DNA of 42,331 nucleotides, taken from the NCBI GenBank assembly GCA_022792035.1, contig JAAWAE010000060.1:1-42331 (forward strand), read 5' to 3'. A model generated the notes under the pieces. That model was not told where the DNA came from. It worked only from the letters and a program-made list of their open reading frames with translations, and searched no databases. This document shows, in pieces, positions 35,114 to 42,331 of this stretch. Numbering within the stretch: position 1 is the first letter of the stretch; every line of letters begins with the position of its first letter. A program made the translations under genes and the position numbers. The DNA comes from Ruminiclostridium sp. (GTDB lineage: Bacteria > Bacillota > Clostridia > Oscillospirales > Oscillospiraceae).

Positions 35114-37117
35114 ATGAAAAACGCGATAAGCAATCTGGAGGATATCCTGAGTCAAACCATCAGCGGTTTTCACCAATACGTTTTGACGGAACCGGCCCAC
35201 CTATCCTATGTGAGCCGGAACCTCTGCGCTATGGTAGGCTGCACAGAAGCGGAGCTGCTCAGTGAGCAGGAGGACCGCTATGCGGCGCTGGTCCATCCAG
35301 CGGACCGGGGGCTCTATGCTGCTTTCCTGCAATCCCTGAGAGAGCAGCCCCAAACGCAGTCGGCGGAGTACCGGCTGGTGCGAAAGGACGGCACCACACT
35401 TTACGTCAAGGATACCATGACATCCAAGAGTGGTGAGGATGGAGCCCTTTTGGGGGACTCCGTGCTGACGGATATCACCTCGCTCAAACATGAAAACGAC
35501 AATCTGCAGTTTCTCAACGAGACGATCCCCTGCGGATTTATCAAATACAGCTGCGAAAAGCAGCCCCGGGTGACCTACATCAACCGGCAGATGATGGAGC
35601 TGCTGCGCATCCCCCAGGCCCAGGAAGGGGAGCTGGACTATCGGGAGATGTATACAGATAACATTTTTCTCATGATTCCCATGGAGGAGCGGCGCAGGTT
35701 TGCCCTCTACCTCAACCGAGTCCATACGGCGGGGAAGCCCATGGCCGGGGAGCTTACCTTGCTGCGCTGTGACGGGACCCGGGCCCATGTGTTCGGCTGG
35801 GTGACCAAGTGCGTCAACGAAGAGGGAGCGGAGGAGTTCCAGAGCGTGTGCATGGATGTCACCGAGCGCCACCAGGCCCAGAAGGCCGGGGAGACCCGGC
35901 GCTACTTGAAGGCCCTCACCGACGTGTACGATAAGATTTTTCAATATGACTTGAGCTCCAATACGGTGACCTGCCGCTACAGCAACAATTCTCCCACCTT
36001 CAAGTGGTTGGAAAATATCCCCATGCAGATGGAGGACGCCACCGAACGGTGGATTACGGGTACCGTGGCGGAGGAGGACTGCGAGCAGGTTCGCACGTTC
36101 TTCCAAAAATTCTTCCAGAAGCAGCTTTACCGTCCAGGAGGACGTCCGCCCCAGCTGAGTTATCGGGCCCAGTCCTCCAGCGGAGAGATGGAGCTGTACC
36201 AGGGGATCTTTCTCAAGATGGATGACTCGGTGAGCCTGTACTGCTGTCGGAAGGTTACTGACGCATCGGAGGCGGATAGTCTGCGCCATGAAAACCTTTC
36301 CTTGAAGGAGAATATGCAGGAGCTGGTTCTGCGCTTCACCGACGGGGTAGCCGCCTTTGAGGTCACGGAAGAGATGGTGACGCCCCTCTACGCCAGCGAC
36401 AACGTATTCGAGTTTTTCGGTTTCTCCCAGGAGGAGTGGATGCCGCTGATGAAGAAGAGCACCCCCATCAAGGAGTTCGTGTCCCGCAGCGATGTGGCTT
36501 ATGAGGAGTACGAGGAGTTGTTCCGTACCGGTGAGGCGGAGTTTAACTACTTTGATTTGAAAAGCCAGCATCACCGGCGGGTCAAGGCCATCTGTTCTCA
36601 GAAGGCCCCAAGTGGGACGTCCCCCCGATATGTGATGCTTTACAACGTGGAAGAGTCTGAGCCAGAACAGGGTGAGCCGCAGCCCCAGGACCGGACAGTG
36701 TCCATCCGCACCTTTGGCTATTTTGATGTGTTTGTAGGCAACAAGCCCATCTCCTTCCGCAACAAGAAGGCCAAGGAGCTTTTCGCCCTGCTGGTGGACC
36801 GACGGGGCGGGTACATCTCCTCCGAGGAGGCCATTAGTTTTCTGTGGGAGGATGAGCCGGTGAGCCCGGTGACCTTGGCCCGATACCGGAAGGTGGCCCT
36901 GCGCCTGAAGAACACCCTGGAGGAGTTTGGCATTTCGGACGTGGTGGAGACCGTGGATGGGAAGCGTCGTCTGGTGATGGAGCGGGTGCGCTGTGATCTT
37001 TACGACTATCTCTCCGGCAAGGAAGAGTACGCCCAGTTGTTTAAGGGGACTTATCTGAGTAACTACAGCTGGGGGGAGAACACCCTGGCGGAGTTGACGG
37101 GGAGCTTTCTGTCCTAA
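35114..37117 (+). CDS. Multi-PAS transcriptional regulator with C-terminal winged-helix domain
   Basis: A 667-residue soluble protein with no membrane segment. At least two, probably four, PAS-like modules occupy about 8-125 (ending DSVLTDITSLKHEN), 130-255 (ending VCMDVTERHQAQ), 262-385 and 395-510. The C-terminal region at about 530-640 (VSIRTFGYFDVFVGNKPISF, KKAKELFALLVDRRGGYISS) is a SARP/OmpR-type winged helix, which binds DNA. There is no histidine-kinase or receiver domain, so it appears to sense a ligand or redox state directly. TAAGGAG precedes the ATG. The regulated genes are unknown; the fatty-acid operon and the two-component set are its neighbours. Confidence 0.85.
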   Translation: MKNAISNLEDILSQTISGFHQYVLTEPAHLSYVSRNLCAMVGCTEAELLSEQEDRYAALVHPADRGLYAAFLQSLREQPQTQSAEYRLVRKDGTTLYVKDTMTSKSGEDGALLGDSVLTDITSLKHENDNLQFLNETIPCGFIKYSCEKQPRVTYINRQMMELLRIPQAQEGELDYREMYTDNIFLMIPMEERRRFALYLNRVHTAGKPMAGELTLLRCDGTRAHVFGWVTKCVNEEGAEEFQSVCMDVTERHQAQKAGETRRYLKALTDVYDKIFQYDLSSNTVTCRYSNNSPTFKWLENIPMQMEDATERWITGTVAEEDCEQVRTFFQKFFQKQLYRPGGRPPQLSYRAQSSSGEMELYQGIFLKMDDSVSLYCCRKVTDASEADSLRHENLSLKENMQELVLRFTDGVAAFEVTEEMVTPLYASDNVFEFFGFSQEEWMPLMKKSTPIKEFVSRSDVAYEEYEELFRTGEAEFNYFDLKSQHHRRVKAICSQKAPSGTSPRYVMLYNVEESEPEQGEPQPQDRTVSIRTFGYFDVFVGNKPISFRNKKAKELFALLVDRRGGYISSEEAISFLWEDEPVSPVTLARYRKVALRLKNTLEEFGISDVVETVDGKRRLVMERVRCDLYDYLSGKEEYAQLFKGTYLSNYSWGENTLAELTGSFLS

Positions 37118-37123
37118 AGGGAA

Positions 37124-37167
37124 AATGTGAGAAAATCGTAAGAAATTCCGAGGAAAAACCGCAGGAA
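37124..37167 (+). repeat. Four tandem 11-bp direct repeats upstream of the response-regulator gene
   Basis: The contiguous units are AATGTGAGAAA, ATCGTAAGAAA, TTCCGAGGAAA and AACCGCAGGAA. The last overlaps the -35 position of the promoter at 37163-37191. An 11-bp spacing is typical of boxes bound by OmpR/PhoB-family regulators. Units 2 and 3 recur almost unchanged at 39038-39059. Confidence 0.75.
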
Positions 37168-37191
37168 TTTTTTCCGAAGTCCTGCTATAAC
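37163..37191 (+). promoter_or_regulatory. Probable activated promoter of the two-component operon
   Basis: A -10 TATAAC lies at 37186-37191. The expected -35 position holds AGGAAT, far from consensus, but the fourth 11-bp repeat covers it, as in PhoB-type activated promoters. An inverted repeat GCAGGA/TCCTGC fills the spacer. Confidence 0.6.
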
Positions 37192-37230
37192 CATCCTAGA
37201 GAGGACGCGCAATGCTGGGAGGAGGACAGG

Positions 37231-37926
37231 ATGGGAGAGAGGATCTTGATTGTAGACGACGAGCAGGCCATTGTTGACGTGCTGGCGCTCTACCTGGAAA
37301 ACGACGGCTATACGGTGGACAAATGCTGCACCGCAGCCCAAGCCCGGGCTTGTCTGGAGCAGTCGGAGCCGGATCTGGCTGTGCTGGATGTGATGCTCCC
37401 CGATGGCGACGGCTTCCAGCTTTGCCGGGAGATCCGCCAGAGAGCGTTTTATCCCGTCATCCTCCTCACGGCTAAGGGGGCCGACGAAGATAAGATCCGC
37501 GGTCTCACCCTAGGGGCTGACGACTACATGACAAAACCCTTCAATCCCCTGGAAGTGGTGGCCCGGGTGAAGACCCAGCTGCGGCGATATCACTGCTACA
37601 ATTCTCTGCCCCCCAAACAGGGGGCGCGGGAGTATGAGATCCGAGGCCTGACGGTGAATCAGGAAAAGCATACGTGTTTCCTTTTTGGGAAGGAAGTACA
37701 GTTGACACCCACGGAGTTTTCCATCCTCTGCTATCTCTGTGAGCGGCAGGGAAAGGTGGTATCCTCGGAGGAGTTGTTTGAGGCGGTATGGGGGGAGAAA
37801 TTCCTTACCAATAACAATACGGTCATGGCGCACATTGGACGGCTCCGGGAAAAGCTGAAGGAGCCAGCGAAAAAGCCCCGGTTCATCAAGACTGTGTGGG
37901 GAGTGGGGTATACCATTGAGGAATAA
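37231..37926 (+). CDS. OmpR/PhoB-family response regulator, VanR-like
   Basis: A 231-residue protein with a receiver domain (Asp9, Asp10, phosphoacceptor Asp53, Lys102) and a C-terminal winged helix (LTPTEFSILCYLCERQGKVV, KPRFIKTVWGVGYTIEE). The linker FNPLEVVARVKTQLRRY is VanR-like. The downstream kinase also resembles VanS, but no van resistance genes are present. GGGAGGAGGACAGG precedes the ATG. The 11-bp repeats before its promoter suggest that it activates itself. Confidence 0.95.
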   Translation: MGERILIVDDEQAIVDVLALYLENDGYTVDKCCTAAQARACLEQSEPDLAVLDVMLPDGDGFQLCREIRQRAFYPVILLTAKGADEDKIRGLTLGADDYMTKPFNPLEVVARVKTQLRRYHCYNSLPPKQGAREYEIRGLTVNQEKHTCFLFGKEVQLTPTEFSILCYLCERQGKVVSSEELFEAVWGEKFLTNNNTVMAHIGRLREKLKEPAKKPRFIKTVWGVGYTIEE

Positions 37927-39046
37927 AGAGAATGGGGACTTCCGCCAGCTGCGGACGAAACTGCTTTTGCGCACCGTGGTGATGCTGTTGGTGGTCGTGT
38001 CGGTGATCTACACCATTTCTTCGGTACGGCAAAAGGGGACGTTCACACGTTTGGCGGTATCCTTTTTTCAGACGGTTCTGGGGATGGACTACGGCACAGC
38101 GCTGGAGTTATACCAGCGTGGAATCCGGGACCACGCCGACGCATTCATCATGCTGGCGATTGTGTTGGTATTTGTAGGGCTGTTTTTGGGATATCTGCAT
38201 GGCTTTACCCGCTACTTTACAGGAATCAGCCGTGGAATGGATGCACTGGTTCAGGAGGAGACGGGAGAAATTTCCCTGCCGCCGGAGCTGGTGTCCATTG
38301 AGCGAAAGATGAACGCAGCGAAGCATATCTTCGTTCAGCAGAAAAGCGAGATGGCTTTGGCCCAGGAGCGGAAAAACGATTTGGTTATGTATCTGGCTCA
38401 TGATTTGAAGACGCCGCTGGCGTCGGTCATCAGTTATTTGAACCTGCTCCGGGACGAGAAACAGATCTCGGAGGAGTTAAGGGAAAAATATCTCGCCATT
38501 TCCCTGGACAAGGCGGAGCGGTTGGAAGATCTCATCAACGAGTTTTTGGAGATTGCCAAGTTCAACCTCTCAGACATCACTCTGCAATACCGAAAGATCA
38601 ATCTCACCCGTCTGCTGGAACAGCTGGTGTATGAGTCTCAGCCGGTTTTGAAGGATAGGGGTTTGTCTTGCCGCCTCAGCGTGGCGGAGGATATTTTTTT
38701 GGACTGCGATGCCGACAAGATGCAGCGGGTGTTTGACAACCTCCTGCGCAACGCGGCTATTTACAGTGTGCCAGAGAGTGAGATCGTGATTCAGGCGGAA
38801 ACGGCGGGGGATATGCTGACCGTTACCTTCATCAACCACGGGGACACAATCCCGGAGGATAAGCTGGAGCGTATCTTTGAGCAGTTTTATCGTCTGGATA
38901 GCGGACGGAGCAGCGGCGGCGCAGGTCTGGGCCTAGCCATCGCCCGACAGATCGTCACGCTGCACAAGGGGACACTCACGGCCCAGAGCGCCCAGGATAC
39001 CACGACCTTTCTGGTCAAACTGCCCCTTCGTAGGGAAATCGTATGA
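37916..39046 (+). CDS. Sensor histidine kinase, VanS-like
   Basis: A 376-residue membrane kinase with segments at about 18-36 and 76-96 enclosing a short outer loop of some 40 residues. It has the H-box YLAHDLKTPLASVISYLNLL (His162), the N-box DNLLRNAAIYS and the G-box GGAGLGLAIAR. The start is TTG at 37916, overlapping the regulator stop by 11 bases, with GGGGAGTGGGG 7 bases upstream; no in-frame ATG is available nearby. The short outer loop suits a sensor of the cell envelope. It phosphorylates the adjacent regulator. Confidence 0.94.
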   Translation: MRNKENGDFRQLRTKLLLRTVVMLLVVVSVIYTISSVRQKGTFTRLAVSFFQTVLGMDYGTALELYQRGIRDHADAFIMLAIVLVFVGLFLGYLHGFTRYFTGISRGMDALVQEETGEISLPPELVSIERKMNAAKHIFVQQKSEMALAQERKNDLVMYLAHDLKTPLASVISYLNLLRDEKQISEELREKYLAISLDKAERLEDLINEFLEIAKFNLSDITLQYRKINLTRLLEQLVYESQPVLKDRGLSCRLSVAEDIFLDCDADKMQRVFDNLLRNAAIYSVPESEIVIQAETAGDMLTVTFINHGDTIPEDKLERIFEQFYRLDSGRSSGGAGLGLAIARQIVTLHKGTLTAQSAQDTTTFLVKLPLRREIV

Positions 39047-39070
39047 AATCCCGAGGGAAAGACGAGGAAA
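39027..39070 (+). repeat. Four tandem 11-bp direct repeats upstream of the ABC transporter
   Basis: The contiguous units are TTCGTAGGGAA, ATCGTATGAAA, TCCCGAGGGAA and AGACGAGGAAA. They match the array at 37124-37167 in period, number and sequence, and the first units lie inside the end of the kinase gene. They are the likely binding site of the VanR-like regulator. Confidence 0.75.
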
Positions 39071-39094
39071 AAGCATCAGCGATTTTGGTAAGAT
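39066..39094 (+). promoter_or_regulatory. Probable promoter of the ABC transporter, inside the terminator
   Basis: TAAGAT at 39089-39094 is 19 bases from the end of the fourth 11-bp repeat, exactly the distance found at 37167-37186. Transcription would start near 39101, in the right arm of the hairpin, so transcripts from here would escape termination. Confidence 0.6.
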
Positions 39095-39119
39095 AGAACC
39101 AAGATCGCTGATGCTTTTT
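39068..39119 (+). terminator. Bidirectional-looking terminator of the two-component operon
   Basis: A 22-bp near-perfect stem (AAAAAGCATCAGCGAT pairs with ATCGCTGATGCTTTTT, extended by TTGGT/ACCAA with one wobble) has an 8-base loop and a T tail. It starts 22 bases after the kinase stop. Its left arm also carries the spacer of the promoter at 39089-39094. Confidence 0.88.
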
Positions 39120-39146
39120 ATGTGCAGCGGGAAGGAGGAATCAAGG

Positions 39147-40049
39147 ATGGAACTGTGGATCGACCATGTGTCCAAGGGTTTTAAGGACAAGCGGGCCGTG
39201 ATAGACGTGAGTTTACAGCTTACTCCAGGGGTTTGGGGGTTGCTGGGAGCCAACGGCGCCGGGAAGACTACGCTGATGAGGATCATCGCTGGGAACATGG
39301 AGCCCAGCAGCGGCGTGGTGCGCTATGACGGCATTCCCATTCAGGAGCTGGGGAGGGACTACCGGGCTTTATTTGGATACCTGCCACAGGAATTCGGGTT
39401 TTACCCGGGTTTTACGGTGCAGGATTATCTGGAATATGTGGCGGCGCTGAAGGGGCTGCCGCCCAGAGTGAGCCATGAGAGAATCGCCGCCTTGCTGGAG
39501 GTGGTCTCCCTGGAAGAGGTTCGAGGGAAACGAATCGCCAAGCTCTCCGGGGGGATGCGGCGGCGGGTGGGGATCGCCCAGGCGCTGCTGAATGACCCGG
39601 AGGTGTTGGTTTTGGATGAGCCTACCAGCGGCCTAGATCCAGGGGAGCGGGTGCGTTTTCGCAACCTCATGGCGGATCTGGCCCAGGACAGAATCGTTTT
39701 GATTTCCACCCACATCGTCTCCGATGTGGAGTATATCGCCGCCAAGATCGCTGTGATGAAGGCAGGCCGGCTGATGGCTGCCGGGACCACAGAGGAGTTG
39801 GTCAAACTGGTTGAGGGGAAAGTATGGAGCTGTGCCATTCCGGCGGAGATGGTCCCCGCCTATGAGAGACGGCTGTCCATTGTCAGCCTGCGCAGTCAGG
39901 AGGATGGGACCGTAGTGGTGCGGTATCTGGCGGAGCGGCCTTGTGATAATGCGTCTGTGTCCACGCAGCCCCGTCTGGAGGATTTGTACTTGTGGCTTTT
40001 CCCCCAAAGCGAGGGGAAGGAGAGAGGAGGCGCACCATGGGTGTCTTAA
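39147..40049 (+). CDS. ABC transporter ATP-binding protein
   Basis: A 300-residue ATPase with Walker A GANGAGKTT (34-42), signature LSGGM (133-137), Walker B VLVLDEPT (153-160) and the switch His in ISTHIVSD. The C-terminal 80 residues are an extra domain typical of ABC-2 exporters. GGAGG lies 8 bases before ATG 39147; an upstream ATG at 39111 lies in the terminator. It overlaps the permease gene by 13 bases. Its promoter repeats place it under the VanRS-like system. Confidence 0.95.
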   Translation: MELWIDHVSKGFKDKRAVIDVSLQLTPGVWGLLGANGAGKTTLMRIIAGNMEPSSGVVRYDGIPIQELGRDYRALFGYLPQEFGFYPGFTVQDYLEYVAALKGLPPRVSHERIAALLEVVSLEEVRGKRIAKLSGGMRRRVGIAQALLNDPEVLVLDEPTSGLDPGERVRFRNLMADLAQDRIVLISTHIVSDVEYIAAKIAVMKAGRLMAAGTTEELVKLVEGKVWSCAIPAEMVPAYERRLSIVSLRSQEDGTVVVRYLAERPCDNASVSTQPRLEDLYLWLFPQSEGKERGGAPWVS

Positions 40050-41281
40050 AAGTAGAGTTGAAGCGGGTCGGAAAGGCGAGGATGACCTGGGTTCTGCTGG
40101 TCTTGGCACTGCTGTTGTCTGCGGTACTGGCGTATCTGCCGGTGACGTTTTGCAGCAGTACCTATCTTGATGAAAACGGGAAGGAGGTTACGGTGACGGG
40201 ACGGGCGTCCATTGCCTATGAGAAAGCGCGACAGGCGGATGCGGCGGGATTGGTTACGCCGGAGCGAGTCCGGGCGGCGGTGGAGCGTTACCAGGCCTGT
40301 CTGCGGCAGTATGGGGTCACGGAATCCTATGACCTGCCGGAAGGGGTCTATGAGCGGGAGATCTTACCCATTGCGCCGCTGCTCCACGGGGTGAAGGAAG
40401 CCTTTGCGGACCCGAATACCGGGATGGCTCCCAGCTTGTGGACGATCCAGCCGGAGCGGTTGGATCAGTTCGAGACCGTCTGCGAGGACCGCTTGGCGTC
40501 TCTGATGCGCACGGAACAGCCGGACCATCCCGCGGCCCAGCAGAAGGCACAGGCGATGTATCAGGAGGTGGAAAAGCCCTTCACGGCCTGTCCTGGGGCA
40601 AGCGCCACGGTGATGGACTATCAGAACATCGTGGGTTTTCTGGTGCTGCTGTTCTGTACCGTATTGGCGGCCCCTGCCTTTTCTGGAGAGTATCAGTCCG
40701 GGGCGGATGATATCCTGCGCTGTGCCAAACACGGCAGAGCACGGCTGGGAGCGGTCCGGATCATTGCGGCGCTGTGCGTCAGCGGGCTTGCGTTCTTGCT
40801 CTGCTCTGTGGTATATCTTCTGCTGTCCAACGCCTTGTTTGGATGGGATACCACGGGAGCCTCTATTCAAATGGTATATTCCATTCTAAGTTTGGTGGAA
40901 ATGGACCTGGGACAGCTGCAAGTGGTTTTCATCCTGGCGGGGCTGTTGTCGGTTTTGGCGTCGGTGAGTGTTACCCTATATATCTCCGCCCGGTGCAGGA
41001 GTACTGTGACGGCCCTGGGGTGTGCGTTGGTGCTGTGCATCGCGCCGGTGATGCTCTATATGACGCTGCCGGGGACGGCGGCGGATTGGCTCTGCACCCT
41101 CCTGCCGGCCAGCGGGGTGGGGATTCAGACCAGCATCTTGTATGCGCTGGTGGACTTTCGCTTTTTGAGCGTGGGCGGGCTGGCGCTGTGGGTGCCGTAT
41201 GGGATGCTCATTACCTGGGGAATTGAGATCCCGCTGTTTTTTGCCCTAACCATTCGCAGGTACTGTAAAATGGTGCATTGA
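40037..41281 (+). CDS. ABC-2-type transporter permease
   Basis: A 414-residue membrane protein with one N-terminal membrane segment at about 16-37 (WVLLVLALLLSAVLAYLPV), a long outer loop of about 160 residues, and five or six further segments after residue 200. This layout is common in ABC-2 permeases of export or envelope-stress systems. The substrate cannot be told. GAGGAGG lies 6 bases before the ATG. With its ATPase it forms a two-gene transporter; a second permease is not present. Confidence 0.88.
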   Translation: MGVLKVELKRVGKARMTWVLLVLALLLSAVLAYLPVTFCSSTYLDENGKEVTVTGRASIAYEKARQADAAGLVTPERVRAAVERYQACLRQYGVTESYDLPEGVYEREILPIAPLLHGVKEAFADPNTGMAPSLWTIQPERLDQFETVCEDRLASLMRTEQPDHPAAQQKAQAMYQEVEKPFTACPGASATVMDYQNIVGFLVLLFCTVLAAPAFSGEYQSGADDILRCAKHGRARLGAVRIIAALCVSGLAFLLCSVVYLLLSNALFGWDTTGASIQMVYSILSLVEMDLGQLQVVFILAGLLSVLASVSVTLYISARCRSTVTALGCALVLCIAPVMLYMTLPGTAADWLCTLLPASGVGIQTSILYALVDFRFLSVGGLALWVPYGMLITWGIEIPLFFALTIRRYCKMVH

Positions 41282-41293
41282 GGAAAATCAAAA

Positions 41294-41345
41294 GGGATAT
41301 CCTATCAAAAGTACGGTAGAATACCATAAAACCTGATAGGAGCCC
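41294..41345 (+). repeat. Nested inverted repeats in the leader of the recombinase gene
   Basis: CCTATCA (41301-41307) pairs with TGATAGG (41334-41340), flanked by GGG and CCC, and encloses a short GGTA/TACC hairpin. There is no T tract, so it is not a typical terminator. It could be a recombinase-binding site or a translational control element. Confidence 0.45.
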
Positions 41346-41349
41346 AAAG

Positions 41350-42189
41350 ATGAATCATAAACTATACCACGAAATCCGGTCCTTTGGCCTGTACCTTCGT
41401 CAGGAGGAGCGGGCCAAAGGGACCGTGGAAAAATATTTGCGGGATCTGACCGCCTTCCTTCGCTGGCTCGGGGAGCGGACCTTGACCAAGGAAGCGGCGG
41501 CGGACTGGAAGGAGTTCCTGCTGGGTCAGGGCTACGCTCCCGCCACCGTGAATTCCATGCTGGCGGCATTGAACACCTTTTTGCGCTTCACCGGGCGGGA
41601 GGACTGCCGGGTGAAATTCCTCAAACTCCAGCGCCGCCTGTTCCGGGATGAGCGCCGGGAGCTGAAAAAAGAGGAGTTCGACCGTCTGCTGGAGACGGCG
41701 CGGAGCCTTGGGCGGGAACGGCTGACCCTGCTTATGGAGACGATTTCCGCCACCGGCATCCGGGTCAGCGAGGTGCGGTATATCACCCTGGAGGCGGTCC
41801 AGCAGGGGAGGGCGGAGATCACCTTGAAGGGGAAGATCCGCACCATCCTCCTCCCGGTCAAGCTCTGCCGCAAGCTGAACAAATACGCCCGGAAACAAAA
41901 AATCGCCTCCGGGGAGATTTTTCTCACCGGAAGCGGGAAATCGCTGGGCCGCCGTCAGATCTGGGCGGAAATGAAAGCCCTTTGCAAACGGGCTGGCGTG
42001 GAAAGCAGTAAGGTTTTTCCGCATAACCTCCGGCATCTCTTCGCCACGGCGTTTTACCGGACCTGTAAGGACATTGCCCGTCTGGCGGACGTTTTGGGGC
42101 ATTCCTCCATTGAAACCACGAGGATATACCTTTTAACCACGGGGAAGGAGCACCGAAGGGCGCTGGAGCGTCTTGGTTTTGTGACCTAA
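41350..42189 (+). CDS. Tyrosine-type recombinase/integrase
   Basis: A 279-residue two-domain recombinase. The N-terminal core-binding (SAM-like) domain spans about 5-85 and the catalytic domain about 100-275. Catalytic residues are the Arg in TGIRVSEV, the Lys in TLKGKIRTI, HNLRH (His and Arg), His in LGHSSIETT and the nucleophile Tyr in RIYLL. It resembles XerC/D-size integrases. AGGAG lies 7 bases before the ATG. No excisionase, phage or conjugation gene is visible, so it may be a solitary recombinase or the edge of an element beyond the window. Confidence 0.93.
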   Translation: MNHKLYHEIRSFGLYLRQEERAKGTVEKYLRDLTAFLRWLGERTLTKEAAADWKEFLLGQGYAPATVNSMLAALNTFLRFTGREDCRVKFLKLQRRLFRDERRELKKEEFDRLLETARSLGRERLTLLMETISATGIRVSEVRYITLEAVQQGRAEITLKGKIRTILLPVKLCRKLNKYARKQKIASGEIFLTGSGKSLGRRQIWAEMKALCKRAGVESSKVFPHNLRHLFATAFYRTCKDIARLADVLGHSSIETTRIYLLTTGKEHRRALERLGFVT

Positions 42190-42331
42190 AAGACAAAAAC
42201 AATATTTCGCCTCCCGTTTTTCGCCCCTTCCACGGGCCGAAGGCCGATTCGGGACAAAAAAACAGACGCGACCCTTCCTGAAACAGGAAAAATGGGTGCG
42301 CCAAAGCCAGCCGCAAAATCTTATTTTTTCG
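42190..42331. other. Non-coding end of window after the recombinase
   Basis: No gene is seen. A short perfect hairpin, TTCCTG-AAA-CAGGAA (42275-42289), and a GGCC-GAA-GGCC stem near 42234-42244 are present, but neither has a clear T tract directly behind it. An attachment site cannot be judged without the other element end. Confidence 0.4.

Noticed and set aside
35201-36574. A 457-codon minus-strand frame opposite the PAS regulator
   Set aside because: The plus-strand gene has a promoter, a ribosome site and domains; the antisense frame has none.
37231-39046. Two-component pair considered as part of a vancomycin-resistance cluster
   Set aside because: The regulator and kinase are VanRS-like, but no vanH, ligase, vanX or vanY gene is present; the adjacent output is an ABC transporter.
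42267-42300. Imperfect hairpin considered as a terminator or attachment site of the recombinase
   Set aside because: The stem is interrupted, no T tract follows, and the partner site cannot be seen.

Overview
The window looks like part of the chromosome of a GC-rich, Gram-positive anaerobe of the class Clostridia, most likely an Oscillospiraceae-type gut bacterium (Flavonifractor/Intestinimonas-like). This is inferred from gene content: FabK rather than FabI, a compact acp-fabK-fabD-fabG-fabF-accB-fabZ-accC-accD-accA operon, a DUF4367 anti-sigma-like protein, a VanRS-like two-component pair, strong GGAGG ribosome sites and high GC at third positions. I see no rRNA, tRNA, insertion sequence or CRISPR array.

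Layout. (1) 1-6299, plus strand: purine and one-carbon genes purL (5' end outside the window), guaB and fhs, closed by a strong terminator. (2) 6739-9374, minus strand: an ECF sigma factor, a DUF4367 membrane protein and a small unknown protein. The sigma gene's ribosome site lies in a hairpin. (3) 9492-10580, plus strand: an AI-2E-family membrane protein. (4) 10602-26738, minus strand: 15 closely spaced genes that read as one operon behind a perfect TTGACA-17-TATAAT promoter (26830-26858). In order of transcription they are a PMCA-type calcium ATPase, a rhomboid protease, YceG, TelA, two TerD, a TerA-like protein, a third TerD, a YceG-like/trypsin-like protease fusion, a HAD phosphatase, a citrate-lyase-like TIM-barrel enzyme, a PRTase-TRSP protein, a StiP/PELOTA protein, a proline-rich TerD and an AIM24 protein. 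(5) 27074-34901, plus strand: the complete fatty-acid elongation and acetyl-CoA carboxylase operon. (6) 35114-41281, plus strand: a PAS/winged-helix regulator, then a VanRS-like two-component system and an ABC transporter. Matching arrays of 11-bp direct repeats precede the two-component system and the transporter. (7) 41350-42189: a solitary tyrosine recombinase.

The Ter operon is the most unusual part. It joins Ca2+-binding TerD-family proteins to a calcium pump, the TelA/YceG pair, a predicted pathway for a nucleoside-like metabolite (PRTases, HAD, C-C lyase) and two serine proteases. TerC, TerB, TerY and the ATP-grasp enzyme often found in such loci are not seen in the window. The second notable circuit is the two-component/ABC block: the transporter promoter lies inside the terminator of the kinase gene, at the same distance from the 11-bp repeats as in the regulator's own promoter.

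All family names come from motif recognition by eye. No database search was run.
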